From contig JAQJVL010000047.1 in NCBI GenBank assembly GCA_035578905.1, positions 719,111 to 783,110 of the forward strand: 64,000 bases of DNA, read 5' to 3'. Source of the stretch: Stictocephala bisonia (taxonomy: Eukaryota; Arthropoda; Insecta; Hemiptera; Membracidae). Under the pieces are notes generated by a model that worked only from the letters and a program-made list of their open reading frames with translations, had not been told where the DNA came from and searched no databases. Of this stretch, positions 30,584 to 40,802 are shown one piece after another. Every line of letters begins with the position of its first letter. Positions within the stretch are counted from its first letter, which is position 1. A program made the translations under genes and the position numbers.

Positions 30584-32708
30584 ATGAACAGCGACAGCAT
30601 TGAGAGTGAAATTGATTGGTCGCGTGAAACAGTCATGCAATTGATTGACCTATATCGAGAGCAACCAGTTCTTTGGAATCCGATGGACCCTGATTATAAA
30701 AATAAAAACCTAAAGAACTATGCATGGAATGACATTTCGCGGGAGATAAAAGCCAGTAATTCGGAAGTACAGGCAAAAGTGAAAACATTGTTGGCACAGT
30801 TTCAAAGAGAACTTAAGAAGAAGAAGAGTGGTTCGGGGGCAGACGAGTATAAAAGCAAGTGGTGTTATTTTAAAGCGATGCTGTTTTTAAAGGATAAAAC
30901 TACTGCACGGAAGATTAAAGAAGCTGGGATTGCCACTGACGAGAAAGAGGCTGCCGATGAAACAGTGCAGGCAAGTAGTTAACAACTTAAGATTATTTTA
31001 TCAAATTGTCACATATTTTAATGTCACTTTTATAGGTTAAAAAAGTTAAACATAAACACAACGGTCTAAAATTTGTTACAAAATATATAATGTAATTAAC
31101 ACTACTTTAATTGTTACTTTGTTATTGTTGTTAATTCAACTATACGTTATAATATGTGCAAACGTCCTTATGTACATTTGTATCTTAGGCCTAGTAGTTG
31201 TTTTGCCATGGCACTGAACCCTCTTCACTTTGAAAGTAAACACTGATTTCATCACGTATTTGTTTGGCCAGCTGGGAAGGTTTTTTTGGAATCTTCTTTA
31301 AACGAAGTAGAGTTTCTCTAGGCATTCCATCAACTCTCCATTGTCCTGGCACTAATGATCCTGTAGCTAGGTCCTCGACATCAAAAACTCCATGAGGTGT
31401 ATACGTTGAAGCTGATGACATACTTCTTCGCAAAAAGTTATGCAGGTGACAGCAGGCTAAAACAACTGTGTCTGCCCGCTCTGGTTCCAATAACATTGGT
31501 TTCCTCAACACACGGAAAACCACACTCATTATTCCGAATACATTTTCCACTACTCTACGGCCCCTGCAGTGGCGATAGTTGAAGACACGTTTTACACTTG
31601 CCTTATCATGCACTCCAGGAAACGCCTTCATGATGTTAATTTTTAAAGGAAAGGCATCGTCAGCCAGGAAAAAGTAGGGTACCGGTAAGTAATCCCTTCC
31701 TGGAAGGAAACTTGGGTCGGGAAGATTCAAAGTCTTATTTTGAAGGTGTTGTTTTAAGGTACTATTGTCAAACACTCCACCATCAGATAACCGTCCTTGG
31801 CAACCAACAGAGACGTAAGTAAAGCAATAATTTGCATCAACAACAGCCAGGAGGACAATGCTGAAATAACCTTTGTAATTGAAATATTCACTTGATGTGT
31901 TGATGGGTGCCTGTAGCATCACATGTTTCCCATCCATGCTTCCAATGCAATGCGGAAAATTCCATTGCGAGTTGTACTCTTTGGCATGATGTAGCCATTC
32001 TTCTTTAGTATTCGGCAACTGCAAAATGAAATGTATTTTAAAGGGGTCAGTGATCCATACAGTCAAGATATAAGTGCCAATATACCATAATCTTATAAAA
32101 AAATAAACGTTTATTTCAGCAAAAGATTTAAAACTAGTGATTTTTACCTACTCTGTCAACTCAAGGTAATGTCAACTGTAATGTAATGTGGTTTTATTTT
32201 TAGGAGGACATTGCAGAGGAGGGCAATGACACATCAATCACAACTGCCGACAACACACCCAAAACAGGAACGGATCCTACTCGAAAATTGACGAAGAAGA
32301 GGAAAGCTTCAATGGTGGATGAAGCTTATCAAGTAATGAAAAAAGTGTCTAGCCAGTTAAATCAGCCCAGGAATTGAAGACGAGTTTGATATCTTTGGAA
32401 AAAACGTTGCGTGTCAATTACGAAAAATTATAAACTCTCGGGACCAAGCACTTGCAAAACACAGGATTAATACCATTTTGTTCGAAATGGAACTTAATCA
32501 GTTACCGATGGGTACAGAGCCATCAAGATCAACCAGTGCATCTTCCTACATTCAGTCATACGATCCATCAACATCTAATGAAATCCATTCATCCATCAAC
32601 GCTGCAAGTCCCATTTCTGCTAAGTGGGCTCCTCAACATGACGAGTACAATGATGCTTATTGTGATAAAATTATTCAATCTATCGGTTTATCATCAAATA
32701 GTAACTAA
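30584..32708 (+). pseudogene. Harbinger MADF (Myb/SANT-like) DNA-binding protein
   Basis: Exon 1 is 30584-30970, from ATG (MNSDSIESEIDWSRETVMQL). Its MADF domain spans about residues 15-110: LIDLYREQPVLWNPMDPDYKN, then WNDISREI, AKVKTLLAQFQREL and KSKWCYFKAMLFL. Exon 1 ends CAG|GCAAGT, a GC-type donor. Exon 2 starts at 32204 after TTTTTAG and stays in phase, giving a basic Lys/Arg stretch (RKLTKKRKAS). A one-base frameshift near 32365 breaks it before a helical tail (DEFDIFGKNVACQLRKI) that ends at 32706-32708. In this family the MADF/Myb-like partner binds the transposon ends and takes the nuclease to the nucleus. The nuclease exon 2 lies inside this intron on the other strand. Confidence 0.82.
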
Positions 32709-33385
32709 ATTTCTATGGAAATAAAGCTGTTTTTGATTTGATATGTATTATTTATGTATGTCATTAAACTTTGAGTGAAATATTCACTAAGTTTCTTTAA
32801 ACCAACCAATTTCCCAAACAACTATTATTAGCCTACTAATAGCATAATATAACCAATCACATATGTATTTGATTTTTGGATATGGAGGGAGGCAATCATG
32901 GGACACTTGGTTATATACAAGTATTCACTTACCTTTATATTATCCTTCAACTCATCAATCAAAGCTGCACAAAACTTCAGGTATTATTCCAGAAATTGTA
33001 GATTTTGACACTTTAAACAGGTAACTGAGACTAGAGTAAGAGTCTCCACTGGCCAAGTATCTCAAGGTCACTGCAAGTCTTTCTCGCGCAGGTATTGCTA
33101 GCCTGTAATTGGTGTCTTGTCTCGCAATTTTAGGTCCAATAGCTGTGAGAAGGTTTTCAAAGTCGTTACTTGTCATCCTCAAGAAGTTTTTAACGCTGCC
33201 GTCACACCTCAACTCTCTTGACAATGATTAATATCGTCCTGATTTAAATCTGAAAGTAAGTCACTTCCACTATACACAGATCTGGCCCTAAGGGAAGGCC
33301 TTACCCAATATCTCTTTGGTCTTTTCTTTTTACCTATGATGACGCACGCTGCTGCTACCGCCGCAAGTTGCTCGAGTGTTGACAT
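31191..33385 (-). pseudogene. Harbinger HARBI1-type DDE nuclease
   Basis: The gene runs on the minus strand from ATG 33385. Exon 1 (33385-32933) holds KKRPKRYWVRPSLRARS and, after a frameshift near 33215, LRCDGSVKNFLRMTSNDFE and RERLAVTLRYLASGDSY. A second frameshift near 32985 precedes the donor AAG|GTAAGT. Exon 2 (32018-31191) is fully open and holds the catalytic residues: GSMDGKHV, FLADDAFPL and RRVVENVFGIM, giving the D-D-E set, then CCHLHNFLRR. The length and order match HARBI1/ALP1-like proteins. The enzyme would cut and join at TWA targets. The two exon-1 frameshifts inactivate it. Confidence 0.88.
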
Positions 33386-33567
33386 TTCGGAATGCCGAAT
33401 GCAACTAAACGCACCAAAGCGCTAAAATGTTGTCAACACATGTTGATCAGTCTAGGGAATTCGCCAACATTTGCTGCCAGCATTTGCTGCCAGCATTTGT
33501 TGATAGCAATGCTGCCAACAAAAGCTGGCCAACATTTGCTGACAGCATTTGGTGTAAACGCGGCTTA

Positions 33568-34389
33568 GCGTCTCATGCATTTTATAGTGTGGACGAGTTT
33601 ATGGCATACAACTGGGAGACCGCATTATCAGAAGACTGACACCCGGCGTCGGAAGTGGGGATGTGGTATGGATGTGGAATATTGCAAATAAATATTTAAT
33701 TAATTTATTGACACTCCTTGTGGTAAGCCTATGCCTTAAGTAGGTACCTGTTTCTTGTTTTATATTTTATGATGTCAAAAGATGTAGGCTGTTTGACACG
33801 ATGTATAGCAGTGATTTATTGATTTGAAATATATTCTTTTCTTCCTATCTAATTAAAATGTGTTGGTTTCTAAACGTAATAAAGAATACATTTTTTTCAT
33901 TTTTTGTTACCTGGATGTCTGTTGCTAAAGTATCTGCCATTACATTGTCTTAAATCAAGGTATACAATATTTAAATAAAATAGAGTATATGATACATGGG
34001 TCTATAGTCCTTATCCATTTCATAAGAAAGACAATTCGATCGTTCCATATTTAATTATAAATATTCAAGAAAATTTCTTGTACTTCTAAAAATTAAATGT
34101 TTCATCGTTATCCTGTAATGTAATCCAGGAGCAGTGTCTTGTTTACATGTCCATCTAAACTCCTGTAATCCTGAGTGGAAATAAATACCAATTATAGTGT
34201 AACAGACTAGATTTATTAGTTATGTTATCTCTGATTTTAAATAAATTCTTTAATTAATATGACAATTTTCTATGACCTCCATTATGTAAATACAGATTTA
34301 TTTATGCAGTAATTAGTACTGTAATTGATCTCACTCTTGCTAGCCATTTATATAGAAAATTGCCAAGATAAAAACTCCCAAAATAAAAT
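33568..34389. repeat. Duplicated segment, copy A right part
   Basis: GCGTCTCATGCATTTTATAG and following bases match 38609-39000. Copy A has about 400 bp (33625-34020) that copy B lacks. The match runs on into the start of the damaged-looking stretch at 34390. No gene is seen. Confidence 0.75.
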
Positions 34390-37300
34390 GTACTTAAACA
34401 TTTTAAAAAATTTTAAAAATTGAAAGAAGTTTAATTTTTTTCCCCTTTATTCAAAAAATTTTTGGGAATGTTAAAATGTTTGTAATGGGTTTAAAACCAT
34501 TTTTAAAATTAAATTTTTTTTTATAACGGGTTAGATTTTAAATTTTTCCTTTTTACGTTTTTATGACGATATTTTTCCCAATCTGGGTTTAAAAATTTAA
34601 AAAAAATTTTGTGTACATTTATTTTTAAAATTGAACCCAAAGGCCTAATTAACTGACCCCATGTTTTTATTATATATATTTTCAAATCAATAATTTCTTT
34701 TCAGCTGTTCTTTTTTGAAATTTACCTTCCCCCAAAAGGGAGGCTGTATTTAAACCCCAAAACTCAAAAAAAAAAATTTGGCACACGGAAATAGGTTTCG
34801 GTGTTTAAAAGGGCCCCAAAGGGTTTACTATACAGTTCCCGTTCAAAAACAATAACAAGTTATTTTTACTAAACCCAAACTTTTTAACAGTGTTCTTTGA
34901 AACCACGTTTAAATAGGTTATATTTTAGATCAACCCCCTCGCTTTTAAAAATTCCAAAAACCCAAGAAAAATTTCGGAGGGCTGTTTTTTTGGTTTTTTT
35001 TTTATTTGATCCCTATAAATTTGTTTTAAAATTAAAAAGCTTAAAAGTTTTCTTTATGTTCTAGGTTCAAAAAAATTTTAGATAAAAAGAACACCCGCCC
35101 CAAAACATTTAACATTTAAAGTCGACCTTTTTCCAAACCTTTTCTTGGGGTTTAAAAAACAAATGGGCCGAAAAATTCTTTTTATAAAAAGTATTTATTT
35201 AAAGAAAAAAAATTAAGGGAATTTTTCATTTTTTTTAATTCCCCTTCCCAAATTTTTGGAAAAAAACCAATTTTTGGTTAGTCATTTGCTGGGTACTCAT
35301 GTTTTTTAGTTTCCGCAAAAATAGGGAAACCCGGTAAAATTTTTATCAAATTTTTTCCCCCAATTTACCCCTAAAGATTTAAAATATTTTTTTTCCCCCC
35401 TTTAAAAAACACTTTTATTCCTAAAAAAAAAAATAAAAACCTTATTTTAATTTTAAAAAATTTCACATTTTTAAAATTTTACCCCTTTTTAATTTTAAAA
35501 GGGGGAAATTTAAATAAAAAAAACCCCAACCCCAATTTACAAAAAAAAAACCAATTTTATTTGAATTTCCAAATTTTAAAAATCATGAAAAAAAACTGAA
35601 AATTTTAAATTTTTTTAATTTAATTTTTAAACACTTAATTTTTGTACGTTCCCAAATTTCAACCCCCCTTCCCCCCCCAACCCAATATATTTAAAATTTA
35701 AACCCCAAAACTTACAAAAATATTTTATTTTTAATAAAAATCTAAAGGGGAAAAAACCCAAAAAAATTTTTTTTGTTTTAAACCAAACATGTTTTTTTAA
35801 ATTTTAAAAATACCCAAAAACCCAAATTAAAAAAAAAAAATTTTTAATTGTATAAAACGGTTTTGCCCCCTGCAAAAACTTTTTAAAAGAAAAAAAAGTT
35901 TTGGGTTTTAAATAAAATTAAACCCCCAAATTAAGATTTATTTTCCAAATTTTCCCCCAAACATGTCAAAATAATAAAATCCCTTTCCTTTTGTTCCCAA
36001 ATTTTGGGGAAAAACCCTTTTAAAATTACCTTCCCCAACAAAAAAAATTTTTTTTTGAAAACCCCCCCTTTCCCCTAACCAAAAAATTTAATTTCCCCAA
36101 AAAATCTAAAATTTTACCATTTAACCTTAACAAAAATTTTTAAAAAAAAAAAAAACAAAACTGTTTTTCCCCCGCCGGGTTGTTTGGGGAATTTTCACCA
36201 AAATTTCCCCAAACCCACTTAAAATTGAAAAATTTTTAAATGAAGAAACCAGAATAAATCTTATGATTATTGTTTTGCCCTCGGGGGCTTTTCGTTCAAA
36301 AATTCCAAGTCCCCAAAAATGTTAAAAAAAATTTTAAAAATTTCAAAACCCCTTTGTTTTTGATTTTCAAAAACCTTTTTATTTTTGTTCCAACAAAAAT
36401 TTAAAAATTTTTTTTTTGTGTTTTTTTTTTCCTAATTTTAAAACGTTTTAAGAACAAAAAATTTTAATCCCCTTTTGGAAAATAAAAAATTTGTTTTTTT
36501 TTAAAAAAAATAAAAATGGTTTTTAATTTTTTTAAAACCCCCAAAAAATTTGAACAACTTAACCCCAAAAAAATAGAAAAAAAAAATAATAAAATTCCCT
36601 GACCCCCCGGGGGGTTTTTTGGAATTTTTAAATTTTTTGCCTTGTTTTTAAAAACCCACATTCCAAACTTTAAACCCCCCAACCTCAAAATTTAAGGTCC
36701 CCTTTTGATTTTTTCCAGAAAATTTTAAAATGAAAATTGGTTATTCACTTTTAGGGTGGTTAAAAATTCCCCCCCTTTAAGATTACCCCTGCAGTTTCGG
36801 GCCCCAAAAAAACCCCAAAATAAAAATTAACAAAAATGTTTTTTCTTCCCAAAAATTAAAACCCCTTTTATTAAATTTAAAAAAATTTATATTTTTTAAT
36901 TTTTATTTTTTAAAAATAAAATTTTAAAAGGGCCAAATTTTTACTAAATTTTTTTTTCTTATTAGGGCCCCTTTACCCTCAAAAAAGTTAAATTAAAAAA
37001 AAATAAATTAAAAAAATTTTAAACTTTTCAAATTTTAATTGGGCCGGGAAAATTGGTGGAAAGGAGGTTTATCGGAAAGGGTTTTTTTCGGATTTTGGCA
37101 GCCCGTTTTTGTTTTTTATTACCTTCTTTTCACCACGTGGCTTTCATTTCACTAAAATAAAATCAAATTATTACTTTACTTTAATCTGTTAAATCTAAGC
37201 CCGGCTCCTATAAAAAGTCCCCCGGGGGCCCCGTAAATTTGGGCGCACTTAAAGTTGTGTTTTACCTTCATTCCCCAAAGGTGGCTTTCGGTTCACTGAA

Positions 37301-37860
37301 AAAACATAAAATTATTTTTTACTTCCCTGCTAAATCTAAGTTCGTTTTCCTATACGAGGGCCCCCCGGTTTTACACCGTAAATTTGTGGCTAGCAATTGA
37401 TGTTGTGTTTACCTTACTCTCCAAAAAGGCTTTTCAGTTCAGGAAAAAACCCAACAATTATAATTTACAATCGGTTTAAATTTTAAAGATCGTCTCCTTT
37501 TAGGGACGTCCCCGGTTTTACCCCGGAAAATTTTTGGGTGGCAGCACTTGATGTTGTGATTCCCTTTTCATTTCCCAAAAGAGGCTTTCAGTTCAGTAAA
37601 AAAAACACCCAATTTATTACTTTAAATAATTGCAAAATCAAAGTTTCCGTCTCCTTACGACGTCCCGGTGTAAAACCGGAAAAATTTGTGGCAGCCTTGA
37701 TGTTGTTTTTTCCCCTTTCACTTTTCCCAAGAGGGTTTTTTTCGGGTTCGTGAATAAGGGTCGTCATTACTTTTAATTATCCGGCTAAATCAAAAGATCT
37801 TTTTTTTTGCTCGGGGTTTTATGTAAATGCCCCTGCCCCCGGTTAATTTGTGGCAGCACT
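34390..37860. other. Probable low-quality consensus sequence
   Basis: Homopolymer runs of A, T, C and G of 3-12 bases dominate, with blocks like CCCCAAATTTT and almost no mixed words. Where the true sequence can be compared (copy B at 39005-39180), the same order of features is seen but with bases turned into their neighbours, as in TTCTTAGTTATTCA against TTTTTTCCCCTTTATTCA. This fits an unpolished or collapsed assembly region. Open frames in it (for example 36464-36688 and 37538-37753) should not be trusted. Confidence 0.75.
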
Positions 37861-37875
37861 TGATGTTGTGATACC
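37090..37875. repeat. Satellite-like array, about 148-bp unit
   Basis: The word TTTGTGGCAGCACTTGATGTT with variants recurs near 37245, 37395, 37540, 37690 and 37855, a step of about 148 bp. It is followed each time by ACCTTCACT..AGAGGCTTTCAGTTCA. The units look different mainly because of the apparent base errors. The last unit, at about 37840-37890, reads clean. Confidence 0.65.
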
Positions 37876-38410
37876 TTCACTCATATACGAGGCTCTACTA
37901 ATTGAACTGCTTAAGATCAGCTAGTGATTATACCGCACAGTGAAAATAGTTTCATGTTCCATCCAATGCTAATTTTGTTTTTGGTCAGTGGGGAATCTTC
38001 GAAAGACACTTCTGGCAAGTAGTGGGATTTTAATCCAATAAAGGCACCTACATACGGTGAAAGAGGCCAGCCCTGATACCATGCACTCACATGGTCGATC
38101 CAGCTATGGAGTGATCTATAGAGGATCGTCGTCCGGGACGTCTGCAGGGCTTAGGAGGAAGTCATCTGGCCTATCCTTCCGTACTATTTCCGCAATGACT
38201 GGTTTGTTGGACGCAGCAGAATTCTTCATAGGACAAACCGTCATATTAAATAGTCAGCAAGTAGTGTTGCAGCCTAACAGTCAACATTTCCTATCGATAA
38301 ACCTGACAAAATATTTGAACTAAAGACTAATACTTAGTCGATAGTCAAATTAAATGTCAAGAATAATAAACGTTAATTAAAACATATTTGTTTGTACTCC
38401 AAAGATCACA
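37876..38410. other. Intergenic, nothing recognised
   Basis: Clean sequence again. An open frame at 38057-38323 is Ser-rich without a domain and is probably chance or an old repeat. Confidence 0.4.
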
Positions 38411-39030
38411 TCACTTAAGATATTTTAACTGTAGTCATTTTTAAGGTATAGAAATTTAAACAGTCTAAATAGTTTCAGAAAAGTATTTTCTTGTATTACG
38501 TATCAACTTAATTTCAAAATAAATTTTAAATTTGGATAAAGAAGAGAACAGGAATAAGGAGCCCCCAACGGTCAAGGCGTTAAAAACTCGTCTCAAACGC
38601 TGTTTAGGGTCTCATGTTTCTTATAGTGTGGACGAGTTTATGGCATAAAACTGGGAGACAGAAATTTGATTATTCCATATATCATTATAAATATTCAGAT
38701 GAATTTCTAGAACTTCTAAAATTAAATGCTTCATCGTTATACTTTAATCTAATGCAGAAGAAGCGTTTTGTTTAAATGTCCATCTAAACTCCTCTAATCC
38801 TGAGTGGAAATTAATTCCTATTACAGTATAACAGACTAGATCTATTAGTTATTTTATCTCTGTTTTTAAATCAATTCTTTAATTAATGCGACACATTTCT
38901 ATGACCTTTACTATGTCAATATATAATTATTCAGTCTTTTGTACTGTAATTGATATCACACTCGCTGGCAGTTACAGTTTGCTAGTAGGTAGCACTGCAG
39001 TTAAATGTACTTAAACATTTAAATTTATCA
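38411..39030. repeat. Duplicated segment, copy B (no Harbinger)
   Basis: Matches 30058-30235 and 33568-34400. The point matching the Harbinger insertion reads CGCTGTTTAGGGTCTC, that is, a single TTA. It serves as the empty-site reference. Confidence 0.85.
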
Positions 39031-39502
39031 AATTGAAAAATAGTTTGATATTTTTCTTAGTTATTCAATAGTTTAGTATGTATTAAATGATTTTAATAAT
39101 TTATAATTTTTTTTAAATTACTGAAAGTATGAAAGTAGAGTTGATTTTTTCTTATTACGATACTTTTGCAATCTCAGCTATAAATAGAAAATGTGGGTAC
39201 ATATATGTGTAGATATGAAGGAGAGTCGTTTCCCACAACGTTTCCTCGTAACGTTTTTCAGCCGGCCGACAACAGGTTGCAGTAACCTGTTATTTTGGCA
39301 ACTGTTATCGACTATTAAAAATATGTCATGCTATACTTGATAGTGATGTGCATTATCAATTGAAATTGACTATCGACTGTTAATACGATAGTATGTTACC
39401 ACTAACGACAAACCAGTCGAATACTTTCAGTCGACTATTTTCTTATGGAGGTGGGAACTAAATTTCGCCGCAACAAACACGTCAAGCAACGTATACCGAC
39501 TG

Positions 39503-39888
39503 TTGCATTCGTTCAAAGTGCGACTGTTTTATTCGTTGAAGCGCGACTGTTTCATTCGTTCAAAGTGCGACTATTTCATTCGTTCAAATGCGACTGTTTC
39601 ATTCAATAAAGAGCGACTATTTCATTCGTTCAAGTGCGACTGTTTCATTCATCAAAGTTTGACTGTTTCATACATTTTTAAAGTCCCACTGTTTCATTCG
39701 TCCAAAGTGCGACTATTTCATTCGTTCAAGAGCGACTATCTAATTCGTTCAGGCGCGACTGTTTCATAAATTCAAAGTAAGACTGTTTCATCCGTTCAAG
39801 CGCGACTATTTCATTCGTTCAAGAGCGACTATTTCATTCGTTCAAGAGCGACTATTTCATTCGTTCAAGAGCGACTATTTCATTCGTT
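39503..39888. repeat. Minisatellite, about 22-23-bp unit
   Basis: About 17 copies of GCGACTATTTCATTCGTTCAA with variants. The last four are identical (TTCAAGAGCGACTATTTCATTCG type), which shows recent growth at the 3' side. The open frame across it (39503-39769) is a by-product. Confidence 0.92.
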
Positions 39889-40118
39889 CATGTTATTCAC
39901 ACCAGACTATATACGGTAAGCATTGGCCTTGAATTTACTCACGCTATCCTGCAGTAGGCCTTGGCATACATGTTATTTACACTAGACTATATACGGTAGG
40001 TATTGGCCTTGAATTTACTCACGCTATCCTGCAGTAGGCCTTGGCATACATGTTATTTACACTAGACTACATACGTTAGTCCTAGGCCTTAAGTTACTTA
40101 TGCTATCCAAGTATCTAT
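39889..40118. repeat. 80-bp tandem repeat, 2.8 copies
   Basis: Units start CATGTTATTYACACYAGACT at 39889, 39969 and 40049. The first two are 95 percent or more alike; the third decays after about 60 bp. It directly adjoins the minisatellite. Confidence 0.92.
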
Positions 40119-40167
40119 ATAATTTCTATAGGCCAATGTATGTATTTAAATTATAGCTGATAAGAAA

Positions 40168-40290
40168 TTACGTACAGTAATCTTAAATTTGTAGGTTAAC
40201 TCCTTCCTGTGTACTCATAACTAAATATTACGTACAGTAATCTTAAATTTGTAGGTTAACTCCTTCCTGTGTACTCATAACTAAATATTA
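40168..40290. repeat. 60-bp perfect tandem duplication
   Basis: ATTACGTACAGTAATCTTAA and what follows occurs at 40168 and again at 40228 without change through CTCATAACTAAAT. Either a very recent duplication or an assembly effect. Confidence 0.9.
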
Positions 40291-40802
40291 CGCTTCGTGG
40301 AATATGTAAGAATAGTAACCAACTATTTGCCTATAATTTTGTTTCTTTCTGAATATTATATTAGTAATACTATTATGAATATATATAGTAATATGTTATT
40401 TTTTCTTGTTTCTCACACTTATTGCATAGTTTATTTTAGCAAGTTGTTTGGTTATGCTACCAATTCGATATAACCGATATAACTAACAGTGCAGCTAGAT
40501 TATAGTTGTGTTAGTTATTTATAGTAGGAGCAAATCTCTAGATTGTTGTATTTTTTCCAGCAATCCATGATTTTACTTAATAAAACGTAATTTGTCTTAT
40601 TTATTTGTGAAATACTTTGGGAAAACATTGTTTAGGCCAACAAGCAACAATTTCGATAGCAAATTACACATTATGGTTTGAGTTAACATCATACAATTAG
40701 TTCACTATTATTATCATCATCATCTGTGGTTTCTATAAATTTATTATTTTTATAATTGAGATAAGGGGGGGACCAAGTCTATGAAAACAGCACATCATCA
40801 GA

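Larger units (their letters stand above)
30236..33564. mobile_element. Harbinger (PIF) transposon with both genes
   Basis: The ends are GAGCCGCGTTTACACC and its complement GGTGTAAACGCGGC, with TTA at each side (30233-30235 and 33565-33567), the usual 3-bp target. Subterminal words of the type GCTGCCAGCA/TGTTGGCAGC recur in both ends in both orientations and are likely protein-binding sites. Inside are a MADF protein gene on the plus strand and a HARBI1-type nuclease gene on the minus strand, the known two-gene design. Both genes carry frameshifts, so this copy is probably not autonomous today, but it is close to complete. Confidence 0.9.

Noticed and set aside
34390..37860. Open frames and apparent low-complexity biology
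   Set aside because: Sequence texture points to consensus damage, so no frame there is trusted.
38057..38323. 88-codon frame, plus strand
   Set aside because: No domain, no splice or start context, next to repeats.
39503..39769. 88-codon frame with SFKVRLF-type repeats
   Set aside because: By-product of the 23-bp minisatellite.
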